Source: Acidaminobacter hydrogenoformans DSM 2784 (GTDB lineage: Bacteria > Bacillota > Clostridia > Peptostreptococcales > Acidaminobacteraceae). Taken from it: a stretch of DNA of 56,229 nucleotides. The DNA is taken from NCBI RefSeq assembly GCF_900103005.1, contig NZ_FMWL01000020.1:1-56229 (forward strand), in the 5' to 3' direction. The position numbers were made by a program, and so were the translations under genes. Shown piece by piece: positions 27,496 to 36,000 of the stretch (positions are counted from its first letter, which is position 1; the number at the start of each line of letters is the position of its first letter). Under the pieces are notes generated by a model. The model did not search any database. It had not been told where the DNA came from and worked only from the letters and a program-made list of their open reading frames with translations.

Positions 27496-28431
27496 ATGCG
27501 AAAGCTTTTTCCTGAATCAAAAAAGCAGCTAAAAATAGCGTTTGCTGCCGCGGTGGGAGTGTTGCTTGCTGTGACTATCGGCATGGGCACTTACCAGGGA
27601 CAGCAGCTGGAGATCTCCAGGATGTCCCTGTCCCCAACCGAAATGGTCCCAACTGAAATGGCCCCAACCGGCGCTGGGGCGGCGTTGGCACAAGCTGCGC
27701 CCGAGCTTGAAGCAGCCACCAGCCTCGCTGTCCCCGAAGCCTTAAAAGGAAAAACCATTGCGGTCCTCAGCGACCTCCACGGCCACATCAGTGAGGACAA
27801 CGCGGCCCGGCTCCTTGAGGCACTACGGGAAGCCCGCCCGGTGGCCATCCTGCTGCCGGGAGACATGGTGGACCGCCGGGAGCGCTACTGGCCTGAGGCC
27901 CGGGCTTTGATGGAGGCCCTGCCGGACATCGCCCCTACCTATTACAGCTTTGGCAATCATGAAATTGGAAATATTGACCGGGGCGCGGCCCTTGGGTGGC
28001 TTGAGAACCTTGGCATTTTCGTGCTGCGAAACAGCAGCGCGGTGCTGGAGGTGGACGGCACGCCCATAATCCTCAGCGGCCTGGATGACCGGATAGGCTT
28101 TGCCTCGGAGCGCAGCTATATCCTGACTATGAACCGCCTTCGAAACGCCTCTGAGTACCAGATCCTCCTCAGTCACCGTCCGGAGTATGCCAGTGAATAC
28201 GCCGCGGCAGGCTTTGACCTCGTGGTCAGCGGCCATGCCCACGGCGGACAGGTCCGGCTGCCGTTCATTGGTCCCGTTTTGTCGCCGCACCAGGGCTTTT
28301 TCCCGGATCTGGCGCAGGGCCTGCATCAATTTGGCAACACACAGCTCGTCATCAGCCGGGGGCTGGGCAACAAAATCCCGTTCCCAAGGCTGTTCAATCC
28401 GCGGGAAGTGGTGCTGCTGGGGTGGGAGTAA
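27496..28431 (+). CDS. Calcineurin-like metallophosphoesterase, membrane anchored (YkuE/YaeI type)
   Basis: About 311 residues. A single N-terminal hydrophobic segment (IAFAAAVGVLLAVTIGMG) anchors or exports it; a Pro/Thr/Ala-rich linker with a short repeat (PTEM, three times) follows. The catalytic domain has all metal motifs: SDLHGH, GDMVDRR, GNHE, SHRP and GHAHGGQ. Relatives hydrolyse phosphodiesters or lipid-linked phosphates such as UDP-diacylglucosamine; the substrate here is open. The second ATG (27496) fits the GAGGTG spacing better than the one at 27490. The gene is GC-richer than the next gene. Confidence 0.9.
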   Translation: MRKLFPESKKQLKIAFAAAVGVLLAVTIGMGTYQGQQLEISRMSLSPTEMVPTEMAPTGAGAALAQAAPELEAATSLAVPEALKGKTIAVLSDLHGHISEDNAARLLEALREARPVAILLPGDMVDRRERYWPEARALMEALPDIAPTYYSFGNHEIGNIDRGAALGWLENLGIFVLRNSSAVLEVDGTPIILSGLDDRIGFASERSYILTMNRLRNASEYQILLSHRPEYASEYAAAGFDLVVSGHAHGGQVRLPFIGPVLSPHQGFFPDLAQGLHQFGNTQLVISRGLGNKIPFPRLFNPREVVLLGWE

Positions 28432-28519
28432 ACCATGAATATTAAATTAACATCCATATTTTGTAATATTTTGAACTTGTGGTAAGATGAGAGAAATACT
28501 ATACACATGGAGGAACAGA

Positions 28520-29452
28520 TTGAAGCGCCTAAAATTAAATATCGATGAACAAATTGCACATATGCGCGATGAAAACGGCATAAAATTCAACCTTGTTACC
28601 GAAAATGAAGCACGTTTATTCTTATTGAATAGCACCTATTATTTTAAGTTGAAAGCTTATGCAAAAAACTTTGAAAAATACGCGACAGGTGCTAAATGTG
28701 GAAATTATATAGATCTTGAATTTGCTTACTTACAGGATTTATCTACAATAGACATGCACTTAAGAAAATTTATCATTAAATCCTCACTTGATATTGAACA
28801 TTTCTTAAAAGTCAGGCTCTTAAATGCTGTATCTAAAAATCCTTTTGAAGATGGGTATAAATTTGTGCATGAGTGGCTAATAAATAACCCCAAGGTTCTA
28901 AGCGATCTTTCAAAAAAGAAATTCAACAGTATATGCTCAGAGCTTATTCGGAAATATGAGAATGACTTTGCGTTATGGAACATTGTCGAAGTACTTTCTT
29001 TTGGGGATTTTGCCAAGTTATATCATTACTACTATATTAAGTATCCAGATAAAAGTTCGATGAGCAATTTGATTTTTCCTGTCAAGTGTATCAGAAATGC
29101 AGCAGCGCACAATAATTGCTTAATTAACTCATTGAAAACTCCATACAAGCTCAAAAGAAAAACAAAAGAAGTTAGTAATTATGCCGCAAACATTGATCAT
29201 ATCCCTAAAGCTCTTAGACATAAGATGATGAGTAATCCTGTGATTCATGACTTTGTATGTTTGCTTTTTGTCTTTGATAATATTGTTAGCAGCGTTAAGG
29301 TAAAAACTCATACAATGAGCGAATTGGAAAAGTTATTCAAAGTAAGAATGTCAAGAAACTCTAAATTCTACAGGAATAATATTGAGATCATCGAAAGCTA
29401 TCGTTTTGTGAGAATGGTCATTGACCATTTTGCAAATAAGCCTTATAATTAA
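28520..29452 (+). CDS. Abi_2 family (AbiD/AbiF-like) protein with HEPN-type motif
   Basis: About 310 residues. It begins like Abi_2 proteins (LNIDEQIAHMRDENGIKF) and has the family block LLNSTYYFKLKAYAKNF. Near the C-terminal half the motif KCIRNAAAHNNCL gives R-x4-H, the predicted RNase centre of HEPN proteins, so abortive-infection RNase activity is plausible. The TTG at 28520 is preferred because GGAGG lies 6 bases upstream; the ATG at 28487 would add 11 residues without a good site. AT-rich, unlike the neighbouring phosphoesterase, which suggests horizontal gain. Confidence 0.8.
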   Translation: MKRLKLNIDEQIAHMRDENGIKFNLVTENEARLFLLNSTYYFKLKAYAKNFEKYATGAKCGNYIDLEFAYLQDLSTIDMHLRKFIIKSSLDIEHFLKVRLLNAVSKNPFEDGYKFVHEWLINNPKVLSDLSKKKFNSICSELIRKYENDFALWNIVEVLSFGDFAKLYHYYYIKYPDKSSMSNLIFPVKCIRNAAAHNNCLINSLKTPYKLKRKTKEVSNYAANIDHIPKALRHKMMSNPVIHDFVCLLFVFDNIVSSVKVKTHTMSELEKLFKVRMSRNSKFYRNNIEIIESYRFVRMVIDHFANKPYN

Positions 29453-29462
29453 TTTGAAGAAC

Positions 29463-29481
29463 AAAAGTGTTCGACACTTTT
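29463..29481 (+). terminator. Hairpin after the Abi_2 gene
   Basis: AAAAGTGT pairs with ACACTTTT around TCG, 11 bases after the stop codon. No T run beyond the stem itself, so termination strength is uncertain. Confidence 0.5.
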
Positions 29482-29579
29482 ATCGAGGGGGCCCCCGTGC
29501 CACCCTTGATTTTCTTTTTTGAGGAAAAAACAAGCCCTCATTTGTCTGTGACAACTTTTTCTTCACATGAGTTAATATT

Positions 29580-29741
29580 GTGGCCACCATCAATGTCAAA
29601 ATAAGTAGTATTCCAAATGCTGAAACCATTGAGGCGATCCAGGAAACAGAGAAGATGAAAATGCATCCTGATGACTATAGAGGGTATGATGATATAGACG
29701 AAATGATAGAAGATCTATTGAAGCGAATAGAAGAGTGGTAG
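29580..29741 (+). pseudogene. Remnant of a RelB/DinJ-type antitoxin gene
   Basis: A 53-residue frame that starts at GTG without a convincing ribosome binding site. Its first residues (ATINVKI) look like the start of a RelB/DinJ antitoxin. They are followed directly by IPNAETIEAIQETEKMK and GYDDIDEMIEDLLKR, the usual C-terminal half. The ribbon-helix-helix part and toxin gene are absent, so an internal deletion is likely. It could still be expressed, but not as a complete antitoxin. Confidence 0.55.
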
Positions 29742-29786
29742 TGTATTATTCTGTGCCATAACCGTGCTATCCTAAGATAATCTTGC

Positions 29787-29872
29787 TGTGAAAATGACCA
29801 TCGGCAAAAGTACTTTGAAGCTTTTTAAAGGCTTCAAAAGACTTTTTTTGCCGATGGTCATCTGTTTTCACA
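29787..29872. repeat. Long inverted repeat with TTTGCCGATGGTCAT core (repeat B)
   Basis: Arms 29787-29821 and 29831-29872 pair over about 35 bases with small internal loops: TGTGAAAATGACCATCGGCA and its complement are at the outer ends, ACTTTGAAGC/GCTTCAAAAG near the loop. It begins just beyond the thiT stop and may also serve as its terminator. Half copies occur at 379-395, 7034-7050 and 11343-11391. Confidence 0.8.
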
Positions 29873-29878
29873 CTCAAA

Positions 29879-30421
29879 TCAATTCACAGCTTCAGCGGCC
29901 GCCAGCGGCTGGATCAAACGCTTGTACACAAACGCAAACGCCAAAGTGGTGAGCAGCATCTCCGGCAGCATATAAGAGGCGTTGTAGATCAGCGAATAAA
30001 GCAATGGATCCTGGCCCTCCGGCGCGTAGGACGCGAAAACCACGACGCCTGAAATGACGCTGGAGGCAAAGCGCAGCGCTATGCCAAGGACAATGCCCAA
30101 AGTCGCGTTCAGAAGCTTCTTCCCAAACAGGCCCGCCAGTCCCAGGAAGCCGAAGCCCAGGACGTAGTCAAACAGGATGGACACCGGGTGGAAGGACCAC
30201 TTGGGCCCAAGTATGAACTGGAGCGTCCCGTAGACTATGGCCACGAACAGGCCCGGACCAGCGCCGTAGCGCACCGCGTAGATCAGGATGGGCAGCATGC
30301 TGACGGCGGTGATGGAGCCTCCGCTTGGCATCTGGAAGATGACCACCAGGCTGAGGACATACGCGAGGGCCAGCATGACCCCGCCTTCGACCAGCATTTT
30401 GACAGTGAGTTTATTTTTCAT
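29879..30421 (-). CDS. thiT: ThiT, thiamine-specific S component of an ECF transporter
   Basis: 180 residues, six hydrophobic helices. The N-terminal KLTVKMLVEGGVMLALAYVL and the PGLFVAIVYGTLQFILGP block match ThiT/YuaJ. The protein binds thiamine in the membrane and needs a shared EcfA/EcfT module, which is not in this window. A TPP riboswitch and terminator lie in the leader, so expression falls when TPP is plentiful. Confidence 0.95.
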   Translation of the reverse strand: MKNKLTVKMLVEGGVMLALAYVLSLVVIFQMPSGGSITAVSMLPILIYAVRYGAGPGLFVAIVYGTLQFILGPKWSFHPVSILFDYVLGFGFLGLAGLFGKKLLNATLGIVLGIALRFASSVISGVVVFASYAPEGQDPLLYSLIYNASYMLPEMLLTTLAFAFVYKRLIQPLAAAEAVN

Positions 30422-30454
30422 GTTTCTCGAGGTCTCCTCTCATTTTTTATGTCA

Positions 30455-30493
30455 ACGAGAAAAAGATCCTGTACAGGGTGTGCACAGGATCTT
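30455..30493 (-). terminator. TPP-riboswitch expression platform terminator
   Basis: On the minus strand AAGATCCTGT pairs perfectly with ACAGGATCTT around an 11-base loop and is followed by TTTCTC. It lies between the aptamer and the thiT start. Confidence 0.88.
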
Positions 30494-30507
30494 CAGAAGA
30501 CTCTAAA

Positions 30508-30592
30508 CACACTTCCCTACGCCGGCACTACCCGGATCAGGTTCGAAGGGTCGCGGCTTATGGCCGCTCTCAGCAGTTGCTCCCCTAGTGTA
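30508..30592 (-). promoter_or_regulatory. TPP riboswitch (THI element)
   Basis: The minus strand has the conserved CTGAGAG, ACCCTTCGAACCTGATCCGG and GCCGGCGTAGGGAAGTG blocks in order, closed by CACTAGGGG at the 5' side. This is a canonical thiamine pyrophosphate aptamer. Confidence 0.97.
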
Positions 30593-30623
30593 CGGATTCA
30601 ATTTTCATGTGACTGCGTGTGTA

Positions 30624-30666
30624 GCTTTTTGTGAGGCTTTTTGTGCGGCTTTTTGTATGGCTTTTG
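30624..30666. repeat. Short tandem repeat of 12 bases
   Basis: GCTTTTTGTGAG, GCTTTTTGTGCG and GCTTTTTGTATG stand head to tail, followed by a partial unit. The array ends three bases before the groEL stop and lies between that gene and the thiT leader. Confidence 0.85.
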
Positions 30667-30668
30667 CC

Positions 30669-32336
<1,668 letters not shown>

Positions 32337-32348
32337 TTACTTATTTAA

Positions 32349-32633
32349 TTATTCAACGATACCCAAAAGCTTGGACTGCTCAATGATGGTATACTCTTCA
32401 TTGTCGATCTTGACTTCTGTGCCGGCGTATTTAGGGAAAATAACCTTGTCGCCAACTTTGACTTCCATAGTGATCTCTTTGCCGTCCACAATGCCGCCTG
32501 GGCCAACTGCGACGACTTCCGCGATCTGAGGCTTTTCCTGAGCCTGACCCGGGAGAACGATCCCGCTTTTAGTTTTTTCTTCGGCTTCGAGCTTACGAAT
32601 GACAACGCGCTCGCCTAAAGGTCTGATGTTCAT
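32349..32633 (-). CDS. groS: Co-chaperonin GroES (10 kDa)
   Basis: 94 residues: [20 protein letters not shown], the mobile loop region [19 protein letters not shown], and the beta-barrel [12 protein letters not shown]. The ATG at 32633 has AGGAGG upstream; the longer in-frame extension to 32795 crosses the promoter and CIRCE site and is rejected. First gene of the groESL operon. Confidence 0.97.
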   Translation of the reverse strand: MNIRPLGERVVIRKLEAEEKTKSGIVLPGQAQEKPQIAEVVAVGPGGIVDGKEITMEVKVGDKVIFPKYAGTEVKIDNEEYTIIEQSKLLGIVE

Positions 32634-32765
32634 GCTAAAATCCTCCTGTTCATATAATTGAGATGAAAAACTCCCGGTACTTCTTGTGAAAGAGAGCGCC
32701 GAGAGCAATAAACCTAACGCTCTGCCCTTATGATAATATATTTTGAGAGATTTATCAATAGTTTT

Positions 32766-32792
32766 TTGGCACTCCTTAAACAAGAGTGCTAA
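32766..32792 (-). promoter_or_regulatory. CIRCE operator for HrcA
   Basis: TTGGCACTC, nine bases, GAGTGCTAA: a CIRCE inverted repeat with one mismatch from the consensus TTAGCACTC. It lies 133 bases upstream of groES and implies HrcA heat-shock control. Confidence 0.95.
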
Positions 32793-32810
32793 CAACGCGA
32801 AGGCTAAAAG

Positions 32811-32965
32811 ACGTGCATAAATAAAAGTACCCCCATACTGAAGAGAGCTTGCTCTCGGAAGTATGGGGTTGTTTTTATTTATATAGGGCGCATGCTATAA
32901 GCGAGCGAAGCAAGCCCGTGACCGAAGCGCAGCGAAGCGAAGCGAGGGTGCACGTCTGTTTGCAT
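32811..32965 (+). repeat. Structured repeat C, copy 2 (variable-stem hairpin element)
   Basis: ACGTGCATAAATAAAAG, stem CCCCCATACT with AGTATGGGG around the apex GAAGAGAGCTTGCTCTC, then TTTATATAGGGCGCATGC, GCGAGCGAAGC, AGCGCAGCGAAGCG and CACGTCTGTT. Same order as copy 1, but the stem arms are unrelated in sequence and still pair. Confidence 0.85.
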
Positions 32966-33011
32966 GAGGTGTAACTTAATCAAAACCAAAACACGAGAAG
33001 TAAATTTGTCA

Positions 33012-33097
33012 ACCGCCGCTAAAGAGAGCTTGCTCTCGGACGCGGAGGGACACTTCTGTTTATATAGGGCGCATGCTATAAGCGAGCGAAGCACCCC
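33012..33097 (+). repeat. Structured repeat C, copy 3 (partial, adjacent to copy 2)
   Basis: Apex AAAGAGAGCTTGCTCTC between arms CCGC and GCGG, then CTGTTTATATAGGGCGCATG and CTATAAGCGAGCGAAGCA, a 30-odd base direct repeat of the copy 2 sequence at 32877-32911. It stops at the end of the P-type ATPase gene. Confidence 0.8.
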
Positions 33098-33098
33098 A

Positions 33099-35372
33099 TC
33101 ACCTATGCACCCTCATAGAATTCAGGATAGCCAGCAGGGCAACGCCAACATCGGCAAAAACCGCTTGCCACATAGAGGCCAGGCCCAATGTGCCAAGGCC
33201 CAGCACCAGCGCCTTGATCCCAAGGGCCAGGGCAATGTTCTGGCGCACCACGGCATTTGTCTTCTTGCTGATCTGGATGGCCTCCGCGACCTTTTCCAGG
33301 TCGTCATTCATGATGACAATGTCCGCAGCTTCGATCGAGAGGTCAGCCCCCAGGCCGCCCATGGCAATGCCTACGTCCGCTATGGCCAGCGCCGGCGCGT
33401 CGTTGAGGCCGTCGCCTACAAACACGACTTTGCGGCCGCGGTTCCTGGCGTCCTCAATGGCTTTGACTTTGCCGTCCGGCAACAGCTCGCTGAGCACTTG
33501 GTCCAGGCCAGCTTCTTTGCCAATTACTTCTGCGATTTCCCGGCGGTCCCCTGTCAGCATGACGACTTGGTTTACGCCCTCACGGCGCATTGCGGCCACG
33601 GCTTTGGCCGAGCTTTCCTTGATCTGGTCACTGACGTCAATGGCCCCGAGCCATGCGCCATCTACGGTCACGTGAACCCGTGTGAGCTGGCCGCCGCTGA
33701 TGCCGGGGGTGATGTTTTGGTCTTCCAACAATCGGCTGCTCCCTACGTGCCAGAGGCGTCCATCATAGGTCGCTCTAACACCCCGTCCCGGAAGCTCCTC
33801 ATAATCCTCAATCATACCAAAGGCAATGCCGCGTTCCTCTGCAGCTTCTGTGATTGCCCGGGCTATGGGATGGTTCGACAGGTGCTCCAGCGCCGCAGCG
33901 CCTTCAAGAATGGCCGCCTCCCGGGTCTGTCCGTGGATCTTAGCCACTTTGAAGCTGCCCTCGGTAATGGTGCCCGTCTTGTCCAGGAAAACCGTGTCAG
34001 CGCCTACCAGCGCTTCCAGGTAGTTGCCGCCCTTTATAAGAATGCCCCTGGATGACGCACGGCCAATGCCTCCAAAATAGCCAAGAGGCACCGAAATCAC
34101 CAGTGCACAAGGGCAGGAGACGACGAGGAAGATGGATGCCCGGTACAGCCAAGTCGTCCAGCTGTCCCCGGTGACCAATGGGGGAATAATGGCAATCAGG
34201 GCGGCAATCAGGACGACCGCAGGGGTATACACCTTGGCGAAGCGCGTGATGAAGCGCTCCGTGCTCGCCTTTTTGTCAGCGGCTGACTCAATCAGCTCAA
34301 GAATTCTGCCTATGGTTGAAGACTCGTAATCCGCGGTGGTCCGGATCCTGAGCACACCGGTCTTGTTGATGCTGCCGCCGTAGACTGTGGAGCCCGGCGC
34401 GGCTTCTACCGGCAGGGATTCGCCGGTGATAGCGGAGGTATCCAGCACGGCGGTGCCGCTTTCAACCACGCCGTCCAGCGGAATGCGCTCGCCGGGCTTG
34501 ACGAGGATGAGACTGCCGCTTTTGACGAATTCGGTGTCAATGTCGCGGATTTCTTCCTGGGTGGTGGCTTTGATCTGTGGTACGAATGGCTGGGTTAAAG
34601 GCTGACCAAAAGGCTCACCAGTAACCCCGAGGGCTGGAGCTTGCTCTGACGCCTGGCTTTGCGCCTCCACAATCCAGTGGGTTTTTTCTACTTTAATGTC
34701 CATGAGCCCTGCAATGGAGCGGCGGGACTTGTTGACAGCGTAATCCTCGAACAGCTCCCCTACTCTGTAGAACAGCATAACCGCCACCGCTTCCGGATAT
34801 TCGCCAATGCCCCAGGCGCTAAAAGTGGCTACAGACATGAGGAACTTTTCCTCGAACCAGTTGCCCTGCCTGATGTTTCGGTAAGCGCCAAGCAGGACAC
34901 CACGGCCAACCAGAATATAAGCCACCAGATAGATTCCAATTTTCACAGGCTCAGGCAGGAAACCGGCCAGGCTTCCCAGCATGGCACCAAAATAGAGCAG
35001 CGCGCCAATCAGCAGCTCTGCCTTTTCCCGCTTTTCTGTATTGCCGCCGTGGCTGTGGCCGTGGCTGTGATCGCTGTTTTCCTGATCTTGGGCTTGAGCT
35101 TTGGACAAATCTCTGACACCAACGTGAGGTTCATAGCGGTGGACGACCTCTGAGATCTTGTCGGTCATAAGTTCTGGGGCAGTGGCTGCCACGCCTTCAG
35201 AGGTCTTGATGATCAACTTTTTGGTGGCGAACCTCAGGGTCGCAATCTCAACCTCCGGCAGCGCGTTGACGGCTGTTTCTATTTTGGCCGCGCAACTGGC
35301 GCAGTTGAGACCGGTCAGCTCATATTGATATTTTTGTGCTTTATTTTCAAGGGTGGTTTGGCTTATGCTCAT
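33099..35372 (-). CDS. cadA: Heavy-metal-translocating P1B-type ATPase (Cd/Zn/Pb exporter type)
   Basis: 757 residues. An N-terminal HMA domain has GLNCASC (Cys24, Cys27), followed by a His-rich spacer (HSHGHSHGG). The core has the membrane metal site CPCALV, phosphorylation motif DKTGTITEGS, and hinge GDGLNDAPALAIADVGIAMG. CPC with this HMA is typical of Zn2+/Cd2+/Pb2+ efflux; the His-rich spacer suggests Zn. An unusual insertion of about 45 residues (around 230-275, rich in Gln, Pro and Ala) lies between the membrane helices and the actuator domain. It follows an ArsR-family regulator gene, which probably controls it. Confidence 0.93.
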   Translation of the reverse strand: MSISQTTLENKAQKYQYELTGLNCASCAAKIETAVNALPEVEIATLRFATKKLIIKTSEGVAATAPELMTDKISEVVHRYEPHVGVRDLSKAQAQDQENSDHSHGHSHGGNTEKREKAELLIGALLYFGAMLGSLAGFLPEPVKIGIYLVAYILVGRGVLLGAYRNIRQGNWFEEKFLMSVATFSAWGIGEYPEAVAVMLFYRVGELFEDYAVNKSRRSIAGLMDIKVEKTHWIVEAQSQASEQAPALGVTGEPFGQPLTQPFVPQIKATTQEEIRDIDTEFVKSGSLILVKPGERIPLDGVVESGTAVLDTSAITGESLPVEAAPGSTVYGGSINKTGVLRIRTTADYESSTIGRILELIESAADKKASTERFITRFAKVYTPAVVLIAALIAIIPPLVTGDSWTTWLYRASIFLVVSCPCALVISVPLGYFGGIGRASSRGILIKGGNYLEALVGADTVFLDKTGTITEGSFKVAKIHGQTREAAILEGAAALEHLSNHPIARAITEAAEERGIAFGMIEDYEELPGRGVRATYDGRLWHVGSSRLLEDQNITPGISGGQLTRVHVTVDGAWLGAIDVSDQIKESSAKAVAAMRREGVNQVVMLTGDRREIAEVIGKEAGLDQVLSELLPDGKVKAIEDARNRGRKVVFVGDGLNDAPALAIADVGIAMGGLGADLSIEAADIVIMNDDLEKVAEAIQISKKTNAVVRQNIALALGIKALVLGLGTLGLASMWQAVFADVGVALLAILNSMRVHR

Positions 35373-35492
35373 GGTCTCATCTCCTGGAAATATTGGTTAA
35401 TTGTCATTATGAAGGGCTGTTTTGCTATGTGTTGACTTTGCGCCTGTCCGAGCTACAGCCCTGTTGTCAGTCTTGGCGGCTGTCCCCTTGCG

Positions 35493-35861
35493 CTATTCGT
35501 GGCTGAGGTGAACCAGGCCGGCGTCCATGATAGCGGAGACATGCTCGTCGTCCAGTCGGTAATAGACCACTTTGCCTTCCCTGCGGTTTCTCACCAGACG
35601 CGCCTGCTTCAATATGCGCAGCTGATGGCTGATGGAAGACTGGGTCATATTGAGGACGTGGGCAATGTCGCAGACGCACAGTTCTGAGTGGGCCAGTGCG
35701 CTTAGAATCCTTATGCGCGTCGAGTCCCCCAGAACCTTGAAGAAGTCCGCCAGATCGATCAGCCGTTCCTCTGGGTGCTGATCCGCCCGAACCTTTTCAA
35801 CCACATCTTCGTGGATTATGGCACAGTCGCATTTATACTCATTTGTAACCTCAAAAGTCAT
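35493..35861 (-). CDS. ArsR/SmtB-family metal-responsive repressor
   Basis: 122 residues. The winged helix-turn-helix includes ELCVCDIAHVLNMTQSSISH and LRILKQARLVRNRREGKVVYYRL. The N-terminal CDC motif and the Cys pair in ELCVCD resemble CadC-type cadmium/lead sites. The C-terminal helix (DDEHVSAIMDAGLVHLSHE) carries Asp/His residues of the alpha-5 zinc site in SmtB/CzrA. Upstream of the transporter gene by 120 bases, with an 11-bp inverted repeat in its own promoter. Confidence 0.93.
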   Translation of the reverse strand: MTFEVTNEYKCDCAIIHEDVVEKVRADQHPEERLIDLADFFKVLGDSTRIRILSALAHSELCVCDIAHVLNMTQSSISHQLRILKQARLVRNRREGKVVYYRLDDEHVSAIMDAGLVHLSHE

Positions 35862-35880
35862 GGTTTACTCTCCTTTACGA

Positions 35881-35912
35881 TTGAACGTATGTATATCTGT
35901 TCATATGTTCAA
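35881..35912 (-). promoter_or_regulatory. Probable ArsR-family operator
   Basis: TTGAACGTATG and CATATGTTCAA form an inverted repeat (10 of 11 pairs) separated by 10 bases, just upstream of the repressor gene. The TGAAC/GTTCA half-sites are typical of SmtB/CzrA/CadC operators. Confidence 0.75.
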
Positions 35913-35955
35913 TTAAATTATAAGCCTCATTGAGGCGCTCGTCAAGAGAATTGCG

Positions 35956-35998
35956 TGGTTGGGGACAGGCACCCGCCACGGGTGCCTGTCCCCAACCA
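35956..35998. repeat. Perfect 19-bp hairpin, REP-like
   Basis: TGGTTGGGGACAGGCACCC pairs perfectly with its complement around GCCAC. It stands three bases beyond the stop of the amidohydrolase gene and has no T tract. GGGGACAGGCACC-type palindromes are widespread REP-like elements linked to Y1 (REP-associated) transposases in other bacteria; no such transposase is in this window. Confidence 0.8.
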
Positions 35999-36000
35999 AA

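Noticed and set aside
32349..32795. Longer GroES start (148 residues)
   Set aside because: The extension would be translated from the CIRCE operator and promoter; the ATG at 32633 has AGGAGG and gives the standard 94-residue protein.
32964..34055. 363-residue open frame on the plus strand
   Set aside because: Mostly antisense to the P-type ATPase gene; its start lies inside repeat C. No domain resemblance.
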